A DNA stretch of 64,000 bases from Pseudoteredinibacter isoporae (GTDB lineage: Bacteria; Pseudomonadota; Gammaproteobacteria; Pseudomonadales; Cellvibrionaceae), in assembly GCF_011602085.1 (NCBI RefSeq), contig NZ_JAAONY010000002.1:248001-312000 (forward strand), given 5' to 3'. The notes beneath the pieces are model-generated. The model saw only the letters and a program-made list of their open reading frames with translations, was not told where the DNA came from and made no database searches. This document shows, piece after piece, positions 28,774 to 38,995 of this stretch. The number at the start of each line of letters is the position of its first letter. The first letter of the stretch is position 1. Both the position numbers and the translations under genes were made by a program.

Positions 28774-30144
28774 TTAGGCCTCGGCTGCACTGTCTTGATT
28801 TTCTTTCTTATTGAAATATTCTCGTGTCAGCTTGAATACAACGGGGCTGAGTAGCAGTAGAGCTACCAGGTTTGGCAGGGCCATCAGAGCATTGAAGGTA
28901 TCTGCAAGAAGCCATACAAAATCAAGGCCGACAACAGTACCCACAGGAACAACCAGTACCCATACATAACGGAATGGTTTAATCGCACCCTTGCCGAACA
29001 AGTACTCGACACAACGCTCACCGTAAACGCTCCAACCCAAAATGGTGGTAAAGGCAAAGATAGCGAGACTGATCGCAACCATATATTCACCCACACCTGG
29101 CAAGCTGGCTTCAAAGGCAGCCGCCGTCAACGGAGCACCTTTCACACCGGTTTGCCATACGCCGGTCGAAACAATCGCCAGGCCAGTAACCGTACATACG
29201 ATGATGGTATCGATAAAGGTACCCAACATCGCCACCATGCCCTGTTTTACAGGATCCTTGGTTTTAGCGTGAGCATGGGCAATCGCCGCACTACCCAAAC
29301 CGGCTTCGTTGGAAAACACACCGCGAGCAACACCAAAGCGAATGGCAGCAACCATTGCGGCACCAGCAAAACCACCAGTAGCAGCGTGGCCGTTAAACGC
29401 CGAATCAACAATCAAAGCGAAAGCAGCAGGAATTTCAGCGGCATTAACAAACAACACAATCAAACCGCAGATGAAATAGCCGATGCCCATCAGGGGAACC
29501 AGCTTACCGGCAACTTCACCGACACGCTTAACACCACCCAGAACAACCGCGCCTACCAAAACAAACAACACCAGGCCACTCACCCAATTAGGTACGCCAA
29601 AAGCGCTGTTCAGGCCGTCTGCAACGGAGTTACTCTGAACCGTATTGCCGATACCAAACGCTGCAAACGCACCAAAGAACGCAAAAGCGCCCGCCAACCA
29701 GGCCCACTTCTGACCCAGACCGTTACGAATGTAATACATCGGACCACCAGAATGATTGCCCTCTTCATCCACTTCACGGTATTTAACGGCCAGAACCGCT
29801 TCCGAGTATTTGGTTGCCATACCCACAAGAGCCGTGATCCACATCCAGAACAAGGCACCCGGACCACCCAAAACAACCGCTGTAGCAACACCGGCAATAT
29901 TACCGGTACCGACCGTGGCGGAAAGAGAAGTCATTAGGGCATTGAAAGGTGAAAGTTCACCTGCATCAGAGCGATCGCTGCGACGACCACCCCACAACAG
30001 ACGAAAGCCCGTGGGGATTTTTCGGATGGGCATAACATTCAAGCCCACAGTGAGAAAAACGCCCGTCCCGAGCAGGAGTGCCAACATATATGGCCCCCAA
30101 ACTACTCCATTAATCGTACTTACGATACCGCTTATTATTTCCAT
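28774..30144 (-). CDS. Alanine/glycine:cation symporter (AGCS family)
   Basis: 456 aa inner-membrane transporter of the AGCS (DAACS/AlsT-like) family, which imports alanine or glycine with Na+ or H+. About 10-11 hydrophobic segments are visible. The family signature is present as NALMTSLSATVGTGNIAGVA (about residues 67-86), followed by GPGALFWMWITALVGMATKY and VKYREVDEEGNHSGGPMYYI. A second conserved loop, RFGVARGVFSNEAGLGSAAI, lies at about 272-291. The gene lies on the same strand as the glycine cleavage operon and about 370 bp downstream of it, so glycine import feeding the glyA-gcv pathway is a reasonable inference. Several inverted repeats precede it. Confidence 0.92.
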   Translation of the reverse strand: MEIISGIVSTINGVVWGPYMLALLLGTGVFLTVGLNVMPIRKIPTGFRLLWGGRRSDRSDAGELSPFNALMTSLSATVGTGNIAGVATAVVLGGPGALFWMWITALVGMATKYSEAVLAVKYREVDEEGNHSGGPMYYIRNGLGQKWAWLAGAFAFFGAFAAFGIGNTVQSNSVADGLNSAFGVPNWVSGLVLFVLVGAVVLGGVKRVGEVAGKLVPLMGIGYFICGLIVLFVNAAEIPAAFALIVDSAFNGHAATGGFAGAAMVAAIRFGVARGVFSNEAGLGSAAIAHAHAKTKDPVKQGMVAMLGTFIDTIIVCTVTGLAIVSTGVWQTGVKGAPLTAAAFEASLPGVGEYMVAISLAIFAFTTILGWSVYGERCVEYLFGKGAIKPFRYVWVLVVPVGTVVGLDFVWLLADTFNALMALPNLVALLLLSPVVFKLTREYFNKKENQDSAAEA

Positions 30145-30351
30145 CGATAATTCCTCATCATCGCTTCATTATTTAATTATTCTGCAATTGATTAACTCAA
30201 TGCGCAGTCATTCGGAGGAAATATGATCCTAGCGCAGAAAGTTTTGGCGTAGAAATTAATAATCAATATGCCCGCATTTACTTTTTAAATGCGTTAAGCG
30301 TTAGGGACTAGGCCGTGACAGTTTCGTGATAACTTTTGTATTAAGAGCAAT

Positions 30352-30403
30352 ATCTCACCCATAAATGGCGAGATCGGGAAAATAATTTGCGCAAATTATC
30401 CCG
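30352..30403. promoter_or_regulatory. Paired palindromes upstream of the symporter gene
   Basis: The perfect 18-bp palindrome ATAATTTGCGCAAATTAT (30381-30398) is flanked by CGGGA and CCCG, extending the dyad. Next to it, at 30352-30374, ATCTC and GAGAT enclose an inner CCAT..ATGG dyad. Neither structure has a T-run in the right place, so they look more like protein-binding sites than terminators. Confidence 0.5.
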
Positions 30404-30465
30404 AAAAAATACTTATGCTGGGGTTTTGTTCAGTGAAGATATGGCGCTAATACCAAATAAATATA

Positions 30466-30499
30466 AGCGAAAGTCCACAGTACAATGGTGACTTTCGCT
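30466..30499 (-). terminator. Terminator-like hairpin after lipA
   Basis: A perfect 10-bp stem, AGCGAAAGTC with GACTTTCGCT, and a 14-base loop begins 17 bp after the lipA stop. The downstream bases on the minus strand are TATATTTATTT, a weak T-rich tail. It probably ends the glyA-gcv-lipA transcript. Confidence 0.65.
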
Positions 30500-30515
30500 C
30501 GTTTCGCCATGGTGA

Positions 30516-31502
30516 TTAAAACTCGAGAGCCGTTCCCGATTCCGCTTGCCTGTCGGCGTGATAGGACGAACGTACCAATGGGCCGGATGCAACGTGTTTA
30601 AAACCAATACGCATTCCAAAATCTTGGTATTCTGCAAACTCATCGGGGTGCACAAAACGCTGCACAGGCAGATGATCGCGGCTGGGTTGCAAGTACTGCC
30701 CGATGGTCAGCATATCAACATCGTGAGCGCGCATATCCTCCATCACCTGAAAGATTTCTTCTTTTTCTTCACCCAGACCGACCATCAAACCGGATTTGCT
30801 TAATACCGATGGCGCAGCCTGTTTGAATTTTTTCAATAGATCCAAAGACCACTGATAGTTGGCACCGGGACGTGATTGACGATACAAACGGGGAACCGTT
30901 TCCAGATTATGGTTAAAGACATCCGGTGGTGTTGCCAGTAATTTTTCAAGTGCAGGCGCCATTCGACCGCGAAAATCCGGCGTCAATATTTCAACCTGAA
31001 TGCCTTCAACCGCGTTGCGAATCTGCTCAATACATTCACTGAAGTGCCCTGCTCCTCCGTCTCGAAGATCATCGCGATCGACCGAAGTGATCACCACATA
31101 ACGCAAGGCCATATCGGCAACGGCCTGCGCCAATTGCGCAGGTTCGTCGGGATCCAGGGGCTTCGGTTTTCCATGGCCCACATCGCAGAACGGACAGCGC
31201 CGAGTACAGATATCCCCCATAATCATAAACGTCGCCGTACCATTGGAAAAACACTCCCCAAGATTGGGGCAAGAGGCTTCCTCACAGACACTGGACAAAC
31301 GGTTTTTGCGTAACAGTTTTTTAATTCGTGTTACCTCGGCTGACGCAGGCAGTTTGCTGCGCAACCACTCCGGCTTGCGCGGAATGTCTTCCGTGGGAAT
31401 TACTTTTACCGGAATGCGTTCCAGTTTTGCCGCGTCGCGATGCTTTTCGCCAGCTCTATGACGCTCGCTGCGTTTTACTGGCAATGAAGAGGTGCTTGTC
31501 AT
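30516..31502 (-). CDS. lipA: Lipoyl synthase
   Basis: 328 aa radical-SAM enzyme that inserts two sulfurs into protein-bound octanoyl groups to make lipoate. It has the LipA-specific auxiliary cluster motif C-x4-C-x5-C in [12 protein letters not shown] (about residues 78-89) and the radical-SAM CxxxCxxC in [13 protein letters not shown] (about 105-117). The C-terminal RSSYHAD arginine-serine motif, also needed for the auxiliary cluster, is present. ATG 31502 is preferred to an upstream GTG at 31508 on Shine-Dalgarno spacing. It follows gcvP by 75 bp on the same strand. Its placement in the operon would supply lipoate for GcvH, the lipoyl carrier encoded two genes upstream. Confidence 0.95.
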   Translation of the reverse strand: MTSTSSLPVKRSERHRAGEKHRDAAKLERIPVKVIPTEDIPRKPEWLRSKLPASAEVTRIKKLLRKNRLSSVCEEASCPNLGECFSNGTATFMIMGDICTRRCPFCDVGHGKPKPLDPDEPAQLAQAVADMALRYVVITSVDRDDLRDGGAGHFSECIEQIRNAVEGIQVEILTPDFRGRMAPALEKLLATPPDVFNHNLETVPRLYRQSRPGANYQWSLDLLKKFKQAAPSVLSKSGLMVGLGEEKEEIFQVMEDMRAHDVDMLTIGQYLQPSRDHLPVQRFVHPDEFAEYQDFGMRIGFKHVASGPLVRSSYHADRQAESGTALEF

Positions 31503-31521
31503 TTTCACAGTCTCCTATCGT

Positions 31522-31555
31522 AAAGCGCCGACACCCCGAAAGGCGTCGGCGCTTT
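31522..31555 (-). other. Strong stem-loop between gcvP and lipA
   Basis: An 11-bp perfect G+C-rich stem, AAAGCGCCGAC with GTCGGCGCTTT, and a 12-base loop occupies most of the gcvP-lipA gap. The bases after it on the minus strand (ACGATAGGAG) are the lipA ribosome-binding site, not a T-run. It may protect the gcv mRNA 3' end after processing or reduce lipA expression. Confidence 0.6.
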
Positions 31556-31577
31556 GCCAATGTATTTGCGTATGGAC

Positions 31578-34448
31578 TTACTCGTAGTCACTCATTGGCG
31601 GACAAGAGCAAACCAGATGTTTATCGCCATAAACATTGTCGACACGGCCAACCGGTGGCCAGTACTTCTGTCGCAATAGAGAATCAACGGGATAAGCTGC
31701 AAGGCCCTGGGAATACGCATGCTGCCAGTCCCCAAGCAACATCGATTCTGCTGTGTGAGGTGCATGTACGAGAGGGTTATCTTCCAAGCTGTAAACACCG
31801 TCTTCGACCGCATGAATCTCTTCGCGAATACGGCTCATGGCTTCACAGAAACGATCCAGTTCCCACTTTGATTCACTTTCCGTCGGCTCGATCATCAAGG
31901 TACCGGACACCGGGAAGGACATAGTCGGTGCATGGAAACCGTAATCGATTAAACGCTTGGCCACATCATCGACACTGATACCGGAACTTTCTTTAATCGG
32001 TCGTAAATCCACAATACATTCGTGAGCTACCAAGCCATTTCGACCGGTGTAGAGGATCGGATAATGCTCAGCCAGGCGCTTGCTCAGGTAGTTGGCATTC
32101 AGAATTGCCGCCTCGGTGGCCTGCTGTAAACCGCTGGCGCCCATCATGCGAATATACATCCAGGTGATCGGCAGAATGCTCGCACTGCCCCAAGGCGCTG
32201 CGGACACGGCTGCGCCTTGGGCATTACCGGAGAGAGAACGATGCCCCGGCAGGAAAGGTTCCAGATGTTCTTTCACACCAATAGGCCCCACACCCGGACC
32301 ACCACCACCGTGTGGAATACAGAAGGTTTTGTGCAAATTTAAATGGGAAACATCACCACCAAACTTACCCGGTTGGCATAAACCCACCATCGCATTCAGG
32401 TTGGCGCCATCCACATACACCTGACCACCGTGGCGGTGAATCAATTCCGCAACTTCTACGATGCTTTCTTCAAACACACCATGAGTGGATGGATAGGTGA
32501 CCATGATTGCAGCCAGATCATTGCTGTGACGCTCGGCCTTTTCCTGAAGATCAAGCATGTCAATGTTACCCGCATCATCACACTTCACCACCACGACTTT
32601 CATACCGCACATCTGCGCGGACGCAGGATTGGTACCGTGTGCCGAACTTGGAATCAAACACACATCACGCTGCCCTTCCCCACGACTTTCATGGTAGGCA
32701 CGCACCGCCAATAAACCCGCGTATTCACCCTGTGCACCCGAGTTGGGCTGCAGAGAAACGGCATCGTAGCCAGTAATTTCGCAGAGCATATCTTCAAGCT
32801 CACCGATCATTTGCAGATAGCCTTCGGCCTGATCCAACGGCACAAAGGGATGTACGTTTGCAAATTCAGGCCAACTGATTGGCAACATTTCACTGCTGGC
32901 ATTCAACTTCATGGTGCAAGAACCCAGCGGGATCATCGCTCGATCGAGAGCAATATCGCGATCCGAAAGTTCGCGTAAATAACGCAACATCTGGGTTTCG
33001 CTGTGATAAGCGTTAAACGCTTCCTGAGTTAAAATTGCATCGTTACGCAACAAGTTTCCAGGAATAACGTAGGAAGACTGGGCATCCAGCTCATCGAAAT
33101 TAACATCAAGGTCTGGATTAAAAATGCGCCACAGTTTGCTGACTTCCCTGCGACTGCTCAATTCATCAAAAGATACGCCCACTTGCTGCCCATCAATCAA
33201 GCGCAGATTAATTCCCGCCTCACGAGCACGCTGAACAATCTCTGACGTCTGTTCATTACTCAAAACGGTAATGGTGTCAAACCAGGATTTGTTTTTCACT
33301 TCAAAGCCAAGCTGACGTAAACCCAGCGCAAACACCGTACTCAAGCGATGCACACGCTCAGCGATTTTACGCAGGCCATCCGGTCCATGATACGACGCGT
33401 ACATACTGGCAATCACAGCCAGCAACACCTGCGCGGTGCAAATATTCGAGGTCGCCTTCTCGCGGCGAATATGTTGCTCCCGAGTTTGCAGCGCCAGGCG
33501 ATAAGCTGGTTTACCATTACTGTCCACCGAGCTGCCCACCAAACGACCAGGCAAGGAACGTTTAAAAGCCTGCTTGGTCGCCATATACGCCGCATGGGGA
33601 CCACCGAAACCAAGGGGTACACCAAAGCGTTGGGCAGAACCAATCACCACATCGGCGCCCAGCTCACCGGGCGATTTCAATAACAGCAAGCTCAGAGGGT
33701 CTGCTGCAAACGCCACCAAACCTTTGGCCTCATGAATGCGATCAATCAGACCGGAATAATCCCGCAGATCGCCATTGGCCGCCGGGTACTGCAGCAGCAC
33801 ACCAAAAACGTCTTCATGGGCACCCAGCTCCAGAGGATCACCAATAAGCAGTTCGATATCCAGCGGCTCAGCGCGAGTTTGTAAAATATCGATGGTTTGG
33901 GGAAGACATTCTTCATCCACCAGAAAACGACGAGACTTGGATTTCGACATACGCTGACACAGAGTCATAGCCTCCGCCGCTGCCGTCGATTCATCCAGCA
34001 TGGAGGCATTGGCGATTTCCATGCCAGTCAGTTCGGTAATCAACGTCTGAAAGTTAAACAGGGCTTCCAGTCGCCCCTGTGAAATCTCGGGCTGATACGG
34101 CGTATAAGCGGTATACCAGGCTGGATTTTCGAGTAGATTGCGCAGAATAACACTGGGCAACTGACTATCGTAATAACCCTGCCCGATCAGGGAACGAAAC
34201 TTCTGGTTTTTGCTGGCCGTCGATTTAAGTTCAGCCAATGCAGCGGCTTCACTGCTTGGTCCAGCCAAACCCGGTAAGCCATTGGAACGGATATTATCCG
34301 GCACCACCGCCTGAATAAACGCCGACATGGAATCATAGCCGAGGTACGCCAACATCTGCTTTTGATCATCGCTGTTGACACCAATGTGGCGCGAGATAAA
34401 TTCCGCTGAGTTCTCGAGTTCTTTAATGGTCTTTTTTGATTGCAACAT
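31578..34448 (-). CDS. gcvP: Glycine dehydrogenase (decarboxylating), P protein
   Basis: 956 aa homodimer-type P protein of the glycine cleavage system, close to the 957 aa of E. coli. It decarboxylates glycine with PLP and transfers the aminomethyl group to the lipoyl arm of GcvH. The PLP lysine is in [20 protein letters not shown] (about residue 705); the N-terminal half, itself an inactive homologous fold, starts [20 protein letters not shown]. The ATG at 34448 is chosen over one at 34553 because GGAG lies six bases upstream and the family begins there. It is separated from gcvH by 126 bp. Confidence 0.95.
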   Translation of the reverse strand: MLQSKKTIKELENSAEFISRHIGVNSDDQKQMLAYLGYDSMSAFIQAVVPDNIRSNGLPGLAGPSSEAAALAELKSTASKNQKFRSLIGQGYYDSQLPSVILRNLLENPAWYTAYTPYQPEISQGRLEALFNFQTLITELTGMEIANASMLDESTAAAEAMTLCQRMSKSKSRRFLVDEECLPQTIDILQTRAEPLDIELLIGDPLELGAHEDVFGVLLQYPAANGDLRDYSGLIDRIHEAKGLVAFAADPLSLLLLKSPGELGADVVIGSAQRFGVPLGFGGPHAAYMATKQAFKRSLPGRLVGSSVDSNGKPAYRLALQTREQHIRREKATSNICTAQVLLAVIASMYASYHGPDGLRKIAERVHRLSTVFALGLRQLGFEVKNKSWFDTITVLSNEQTSEIVQRAREAGINLRLIDGQQVGVSFDELSSRREVSKLWRIFNPDLDVNFDELDAQSSYVIPGNLLRNDAILTQEAFNAYHSETQMLRYLRELSDRDIALDRAMIPLGSCTMKLNASSEMLPISWPEFANVHPFVPLDQAEGYLQMIGELEDMLCEITGYDAVSLQPNSGAQGEYAGLLAVRAYHESRGEGQRDVCLIPSSAHGTNPASAQMCGMKVVVVKCDDAGNIDMLDLQEKAERHSNDLAAIMVTYPSTHGVFEESIVEVAELIHRHGGQVYVDGANLNAMVGLCQPGKFGGDVSHLNLHKTFCIPHGGGGPGVGPIGVKEHLEPFLPGHRSLSGNAQGAAVSAAPWGSASILPITWMYIRMMGASGLQQATEAAILNANYLSKRLAEHYPILYTGRNGLVAHECIVDLRPIKESSGISVDDVAKRLIDYGFHAPTMSFPVSGTLMIEPTESESKWELDRFCEAMSRIREEIHAVEDGVYSLEDNPLVHAPHTAESMLLGDWQHAYSQGLAAYPVDSLLRQKYWPPVGRVDNVYGDKHLVCSCPPMSDYE

Positions 34449-34574
34449 AATGGACTCCACACCCCTGCTCACAGCCGGAGCAGCGGGCGTTCCAAAAGGG
34501 GAAACCTCCACAGAGTCAGACCAGAAAATATGAAGCCCTGGCTGACTTTGCATTTACACAAAAGCGATGCGCGA

Positions 34575-34946
34575 CTACTCAGCCGTAAATTCCTGATATT
34601 CGCTTTCGCTCATCAATTCGGAAAGATCGACACCATCATTGAGTTCCATTTTTACGAACCAACCATCTTGCAAGGGGGATTCATTAACCAGCTCCGGGTT
34701 ATCCGCCAACTCTTCATTGACCTCAACAACTTTACCCGCCAGTGGTGCCACAATTTCACCCGCAGCTTTTACCGATTCAATTACAGCGACTTCGTCACCT
34801 TGACTGTATTCCGAACCGACTTCCGGAAGTTCGACAAAAACCACATCACCCAGTTGCTCCTGAGCAAACTCGGTAATGCCAACTGTCGCCTGTGAACCGG
34901 AAATCAACAGCCACTCATGGTCTTTGGTAAATTTTAAATCGCTCAT
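34575..34946 (-). CDS. gcvH: Glycine cleavage system H protein
   Basis: 123 aa lipoyl-domain protein that shuttles the aminomethyl group between P, T and L proteins. The lipoylation site is the lysine in VAVIESVKAAGEIVAPLAGK (about residue 59). The N-terminus DLKFTKDHEWLL and the C-terminal GWFVKMELND are conserved. Several ATG/GTG codons occur in a row at the start (34958, 34952, 34949, 34946); the last gives the family-typical MSDLKF start and GGTGATG upstream. It lies 54 bp after gcvT. Confidence 0.95.
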   Translation of the reverse strand: MSDLKFTKDHEWLLISGSQATVGITEFAQEQLGDVVFVELPEVGSEYSQGDEVAVIESVKAAGEIVAPLAGKVVEVNEELADNPELVNESPLQDGWFVKMELNDGVDLSELMSESEYQEFTAE

Positions 34947-35000
34947 CATCATCACCATTAAATATTGTTCGTGTTATCGTAAAATTATCCGCGCCTTCGC

Positions 35001-36116
35001 TTAGCCGCGAAAATATCTCTGCGGTACAAAAGGTGTTTTCGCTACGGTAATAACAATATCCTTATTGCGAACCTTGGCGGTCAATTGAGTATCGGGCTTC
35101 GCCAGAGAGAGAGGAACATAGCCCATGGCGACCGGCGCATTGATGCTGGGACCAAAGCCGCCGCTGGTAATTTCTCCGACCTGATTGCCATCGGCATCGA
35201 AAATTCCCGCACCTTCACGTACCGGTAAACGCCCTTCCACCAGAAAGCCCACACGTTTGCGAGAAACGCCCAGCTCAATATCATTCAGCACGCGCTCGGC
35301 ACCGAGAAAGCCGGCCGCCTTGGCGCCGTCGCGACGACGGCTTTTGCTGATACTCCAAATCAAGGAGGCTTCAATTGGACTGGTTTGAGTATTCATATCG
35401 TGACCGTACAAACACAAGCCCGCTTCCAGCCGCAGTGAATCGCGAGCGCCCAAACCAATAGGTTCGACTTCGTCACAAGCCAAAAGCGCTCTGGCTACCT
35501 TTTCAACCGAAGCGTTTTCGACAGAGATTTCAAAGCCATCTTCACCGGTGTAGCCCGAACGAGTAATATAAACAGGGGCGCCATCAAATTCGCAGTGACA
35601 ACCGTTCATAAACGTCAGCTCACAGGCGGGCTCAGCAAAGCGTTTCATCACCTCGGCCGCTTGAAGACCTTGTAGCGCCAACAGCGCCCGATCTTCCAGA
35701 ATCTCAAAATCAAAACCTTCCAAATGGCTTTTCAGGTGGGCGATATCCTGCTCTTTGCAAGCCGCATTCACCACCAGAAAAAAACAATCTTCTTCCCATT
35801 TACAGATGATCAGGTCATCCAGAATGCCACCTTCTTCATTGGTCAATACCGCATAGGTCTGCTGGTTTTTTGCCAAGGCCTGCAAATCAACGGGAATCAG
35901 TTTTTCCAAAGCAAGCGCAAGGCCTTCACCTCGAATAATCAACTGCCCCATATGGGAAACATCAAATAAACCCGCCTGGTCGCGGCAGTGCAGGTGCTCC
36001 CCTTTAATGCCCAGGGGGTATTGCACGGGCATGCTGTAACCGGCGAAAGGCACCATGCGGCCTCCCAGTTCAACGTGTAAATCGTACAGTGGTGTTTTCA
36101 GAATGGTTTCACTCAT
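35001..36116 (-). CDS. gcvT: Aminomethyltransferase, glycine cleavage T protein
   Basis: 371 aa folate-dependent T protein that releases ammonia from the aminomethyl-lipoyl group and makes 5,10-methylene-tetrahydrofolate. Conserved segments: RMVPFAGYSMPVQYPLGIKG (about residues 15-34), DQAGLFDVSHMGQL with the catalytic-region Asp, and RSGYTGEDGFEISVEN (about 184-199), where folate binds. Length agrees with the family. The methylene-THF product is used by the serine hydroxymethyltransferase encoded at the head of the operon to convert a second glycine to serine. Confidence 0.95.
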   Translation of the reverse strand: MSETILKTPLYDLHVELGGRMVPFAGYSMPVQYPLGIKGEHLHCRDQAGLFDVSHMGQLIIRGEGLALALEKLIPVDLQALAKNQQTYAVLTNEEGGILDDLIICKWEEDCFFLVVNAACKEQDIAHLKSHLEGFDFEILEDRALLALQGLQAAEVMKRFAEPACELTFMNGCHCEFDGAPVYITRSGYTGEDGFEISVENASVEKVARALLACDEVEPIGLGARDSLRLEAGLCLYGHDMNTQTSPIEASLIWSISKSRRRDGAKAAGFLGAERVLNDIELGVSRKRVGFLVEGRLPVREGAGIFDADGNQVGEITSGGFGPSINAPVAMGYVPLSLAKPDTQLTAKVRNKDIVITVAKTPFVPQRYFRG

Positions 36117-36162
36117 CGGAAAATGTCTCTAATTCAATCGTTATTATTGGAAGCGTTCTGTC

Positions 36163-37563
36163 TCAGCACTCAACAATGTTGACGGGCACTTCCACCACAT
36201 TGATGGCCAGGCCACCGCGTGCTGTTTCTTTGTATTTGGCCTGCATATCGCGGCCGGTATCTCGCATGGTACGAATCACTTTATCCAGAGAAACAAAGTG
36301 CGAGCCGTCACCACGAATGGCCATACGCGCCGCATGAATGGCTTTCACAGCGGCCATGGCATTGCGTTCAATACAGGGCACTTGCACCAGACCGCCAATA
36401 GGATCACAGGTCAGGCCCAGGTTGTGCTCCATCGCAATTTCAGCCGCGTTTTCAACTTGCTGCGGTGTTGCACCAAGCACTTCAGCCAAACCCGCCGCAG
36501 CCATAGAACAAGCCGAACCCACTTCCCCCTGGCAACCAACCTCAGCGCCACTGATGGAAGCATTCTTTTTGTATAAAATGCCGACGGCGGCAGCGGTGAG
36601 CAGGAAGCGTTCAATACCCTCTTCATTTGCCCCGGGAACAAAGCGGCTGTAGTAGTTCAAAACCGCCGGCACGATACCCGCCGCACCATTTGTCGGTGCC
36701 GTCACAATACGCCCACCGGCTGCGTTTTCTTCATTCACCGCCAATGCATAAAGTGTTACCCAGTCGAGAATCGTCAGCGGGTCTTGAAGCGATGCTTCCG
36801 GGCGCTGTAACAACTGCTGATACAACTGACGTGCACGACGATTAACTTTAAGACCACCCGGCAAAATGCCTTCTGCCGAAATTCCGTTGGCAATGCACTC
36901 CTGCATGGTCTGCCAAATGCTGCGCAGATAACTTTGGGTATCTTCCCGACTACGCCACGCAGCTTCATTGGCCCACATTACGTCGGAAATACGCAGCTTT
37001 TCACGCTCACATATGTCCAACAGTTCATTGCCACTTGAGAACGGCAGAGCCAGCTCGGTGGAATCTTCAACCAAAACATCATTACCCGCCTCGTCTTCAT
37101 CAACAACGAAGCCACCACCCACCGAATAAAAACTGCGCTCCTCGATAACTTTTCCGCAGGAACCGTAAGCGGTGAATTTCATACCATTGGAATGAAACGG
37201 CAGCTCTTCACGGCGATTGAGAATCAGGTCGGTATGGTCGTGATAAATCACCGAATGGACACCTGCAAGCTTCAGTGTTTGCTGTTCGCGAATCGCACTG
37301 ACACGATCAGCAATGCTCGCCACCACAACCGTTTCAGGCAGCTCACCTTCCAAGCCCAGCAATACCGCTTTCGGTGTACCGTGACCGATGCCGGTGGCAC
37401 CCAAGGAGCCATACATCTCAGACTTTACCCGTACAACATCTTGCAGGCGCCCATCGCTTTGCAGCTGCGTAACAAACTGTTGCGCAGCTTTCATTGGCCC
37501 AACCGTATGGGAACTGGAGGGGCCAATACCAATTTTAAATAAATCAAAAATACTGATTGCCAT
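36163..37563 (-). CDS. sdaA: L-serine ammonia-lyase
   Basis: 466 aa single-chain iron-sulfur L-serine dehydratase that converts serine to pyruvate and ammonia. The N-terminal domain has [20 protein letters not shown] (residues 3-22), where the SSSHT motif binds substrate. The C-terminal domain carries the cluster cysteines in [23 protein letters not shown] and [13 protein letters not shown] 37563 is preferred over a GTG at 37569 because GGTGAG is better spaced. It lies 21 bp after glyA, so the two are co-transcribed; together they turn glycine into serine and then pyruvate. Confidence 0.94.
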   Translation of the reverse strand: MAISIFDLFKIGIGPSSSHTVGPMKAAQQFVTQLQSDGRLQDVVRVKSEMYGSLGATGIGHGTPKAVLLGLEGELPETVVVASIADRVSAIREQQTLKLAGVHSVIYHDHTDLILNRREELPFHSNGMKFTAYGSCGKVIEERSFYSVGGGFVVDEDEAGNDVLVEDSTELALPFSSGNELLDICEREKLRISDVMWANEAAWRSREDTQSYLRSIWQTMQECIANGISAEGILPGGLKVNRRARQLYQQLLQRPEASLQDPLTILDWVTLYALAVNEENAAGGRIVTAPTNGAAGIVPAVLNYYSRFVPGANEEGIERFLLTAAAVGILYKKNASISGAEVGCQGEVGSACSMAAAGLAEVLGATPQQVENAAEIAMEHNLGLTCDPIGGLVQVPCIERNAMAAVKAIHAARMAIRGDGSHFVSLDKVIRTMRDTGRDMQAKYKETARGGLAINVVEVPVNIVEC

Positions 37564-37584
37564 GATCACTCACCAGTGAAACGT

Positions 37585-38844
37585 TTACTTATTCACGTAC
37601 ACCGGGAATTGCGCACACAGCTGCAATACTTTTTCCTTAACCAGTTCAATTACCTGGCGATTATCAATATCGTCCAGTACATCACACATCCAGTTTGCCA
37701 ACTCGGTCACTTGCGCTTCTTTAAAACCACGACTGGTCACCGCCGGCGTACCCAGACGAATACCACTGGTGACAAAAGGCGATTGGGGATCATTGGGAAC
37801 GGTATTTTTGTTGACCGTGATATTGGCCTCACCCAGCGCCGCATCCGCCGCTTTACCGGTAATACCTTTGTCGATGAGATCCAAGAGGAATAAATGGTTT
37901 TCAGTGCCATCAGAAACGACTTTATAACCACGAGCCTGGAATGCAGCCGCCATAGCTTTGGCATTGCTGACGACCTGCTGTTGATACTCTGTAAATTCTG
38001 GGGACAGTGCCTCTTTGAACGCCACGGCTTTTGCGGCAATAACATGCATCAACGGGCCACCCTGAATACCCGGGAAGATCATGGAATTCAGTTTCTTCTC
38101 AAGGTCAGGGTTTGAGCGCGCCACAATCAAACCACCGCGTGGACCACGCAAAGTTTTATGCGTAGTGGTGGTTACAATGTCCGCCACAGCTACCGGGTTC
38201 GGATACAAACCCGCAGCCACAAGACCCGCAACGTGAGCCATATCGACAAACAAATAGGCCCCTACTTTGTCGGCAATATCGCGGAAACGCTGCCAGTCCA
38301 TTACCAGAGAATATGCCGAGAAACCTGCGACGATCATTTTAGGTTTGTGCTCTAAGGCCAGAGCTTCAACCTGATCGTAATCCACCTCTCCTGTTTCAGG
38401 ATTCAAGCCGTACTGAATCGCATTGTAAATTTTGCCAGAGAAGTTGGGCTTGGCACCGTGAGTCAGGTGGCCACCGTGATCCAATGACAAGCCCAAAATG
38501 GTATCGCCCGGCTGCAATAAAGCCATGTAAACCGCAGCGTTGGCCTGGGAGCCTGAATGCGGCTGAACATTGGCGTAGTCTGCGTTAAACAGCTCTTTGG
38601 CGCGGTCGATGGCCAGTTGCTCCACCACGTCAGCGTGTTCACAGCCACCGTAGTAGCGCTTACCCGGATAACCTTCTGCGTATTTGTTAGTCAGCTGGGC
38701 ACCCTGGGCCTCCATAACTCGTGTACTGGTGTAGTTTTCAGAGGCAATCAGCTCAATGTGCTCTTCTTGACGACGATCCTCTGCTTCAAGGGCGGCCGAC
38801 AGATCAGGATCAAAACTGGAAATTTTATCGTTATAATCAAACAT
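37585..38844 (-). CDS. glyA: Serine hydroxymethyltransferase
   Basis: 419 aa PLP enzyme interconverting serine and glycine with tetrahydrofolate. The PLP lysine is in [14 protein letters not shown] (about residue 229), with [10 protein letters not shown] (about 34-43) and [14 protein letters not shown] (about 59-72) also diagnostic. GAGAG upstream of the ATG supports the start. It is the first gene of a six-gene minus-strand operon and faces a LysR gene. A second, housekeeping glyA elsewhere in the genome is likely, as this copy sits in a catabolic operon, but that cannot be seen here. Confidence 0.94.
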   Translation of the reverse strand: MFDYNDKISSFDPDLSAALEAEDRRQEEHIELIASENYTSTRVMEAQGAQLTNKYAEGYPGKRYYGGCEHADVVEQLAIDRAKELFNADYANVQPHSGSQANAAVYMALLQPGDTILGLSLDHGGHLTHGAKPNFSGKIYNAIQYGLNPETGEVDYDQVEALALEHKPKMIVAGFSAYSLVMDWQRFRDIADKVGAYLFVDMAHVAGLVAAGLYPNPVAVADIVTTTTHKTLRGPRGGLIVARSNPDLEKKLNSMIFPGIQGGPLMHVIAAKAVAFKEALSPEFTEYQQQVVSNAKAMAAAFQARGYKVVSDGTENHLFLLDLIDKGITGKAADAALGEANITVNKNTVPNDPQSPFVTSGIRLGTPAVTSRGFKEAQVTELANWMCDVLDDIDNRQVIELVKEKVLQLCAQFPVYVNK

Positions 38845-38921
38845 CGCTTTCTCTCAATTCTTAGTTCGGACAGGAGTTTGATTCGATACTAATCAGGGCT
38901 TACCGATTTGTTAAATTAATA

Positions 38922-38940
38922 GTTATAATGCCTTCATAAC
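38922..38940. promoter_or_regulatory. LysR-type binding site between glyA and lysR
   Basis: GTTAT and ATAAC form a dyad with a 9-base spacer, giving the T-N11-A pattern of LysR regulators. It overlaps TATAAT (38924-38929), the likely -10 of the lysR gene, so binding would repress lysR while placing the protein about 80 bp upstream of the divergent glyA start. Confidence 0.65.
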
Positions 38941-38950
38941 AATAGCTAAT

Positions 38951-38970
38951 AGCCGAAGAGTCCTTCGGCT
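38951..38970 (+). other. Stem-loop in the lysR leader
   Basis: AGCCGAA and TTCGGCT (7 bp) with a 6-base loop lie 26 bp upstream of the lysR ATG, in its presumed 5' untranslated region. It has no T-run. Confidence 0.4.
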
Positions 38971-38995
38971 CACAGCATTTGCAGGAGAAGCCAAC

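Larger units (their letters stand above)
30145..30515. other. Intergenic region between lipA and the AGCS symporter gene
   Basis: 371 bp without a gene. In minus-strand order it holds the lipA-distal hairpin (30466-30499), two adjacent palindromes (30373-30403 and 30352-30374), another stem-loop (30274-30294, CGCATTT with AAATGCG) and an A+T-rich leader up to the symporter start. The set suggests a regulated promoter for the symporter. No glycine riboswitch-like conserved core was recognised. Confidence 0.55.

Noticed and set aside
29152-29937. 261-residue plus-strand reading frame over the symporter gene
   Set aside because: Antisense shadow rich in Thr, His, Gln and Asn; no start signal.
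30145-30515. Glycine riboswitch upstream of the symporter
   Set aside because: The context is inviting, but the conserved glycine aptamer core was not found on either strand; the dyads there are better read as protein sites.
34449-34574. Regulatory RNA in the gcvH-gcvP gap
   Set aside because: 126 bp with G+C-rich short dyads but no recognisable riboswitch core, promoter or terminator.
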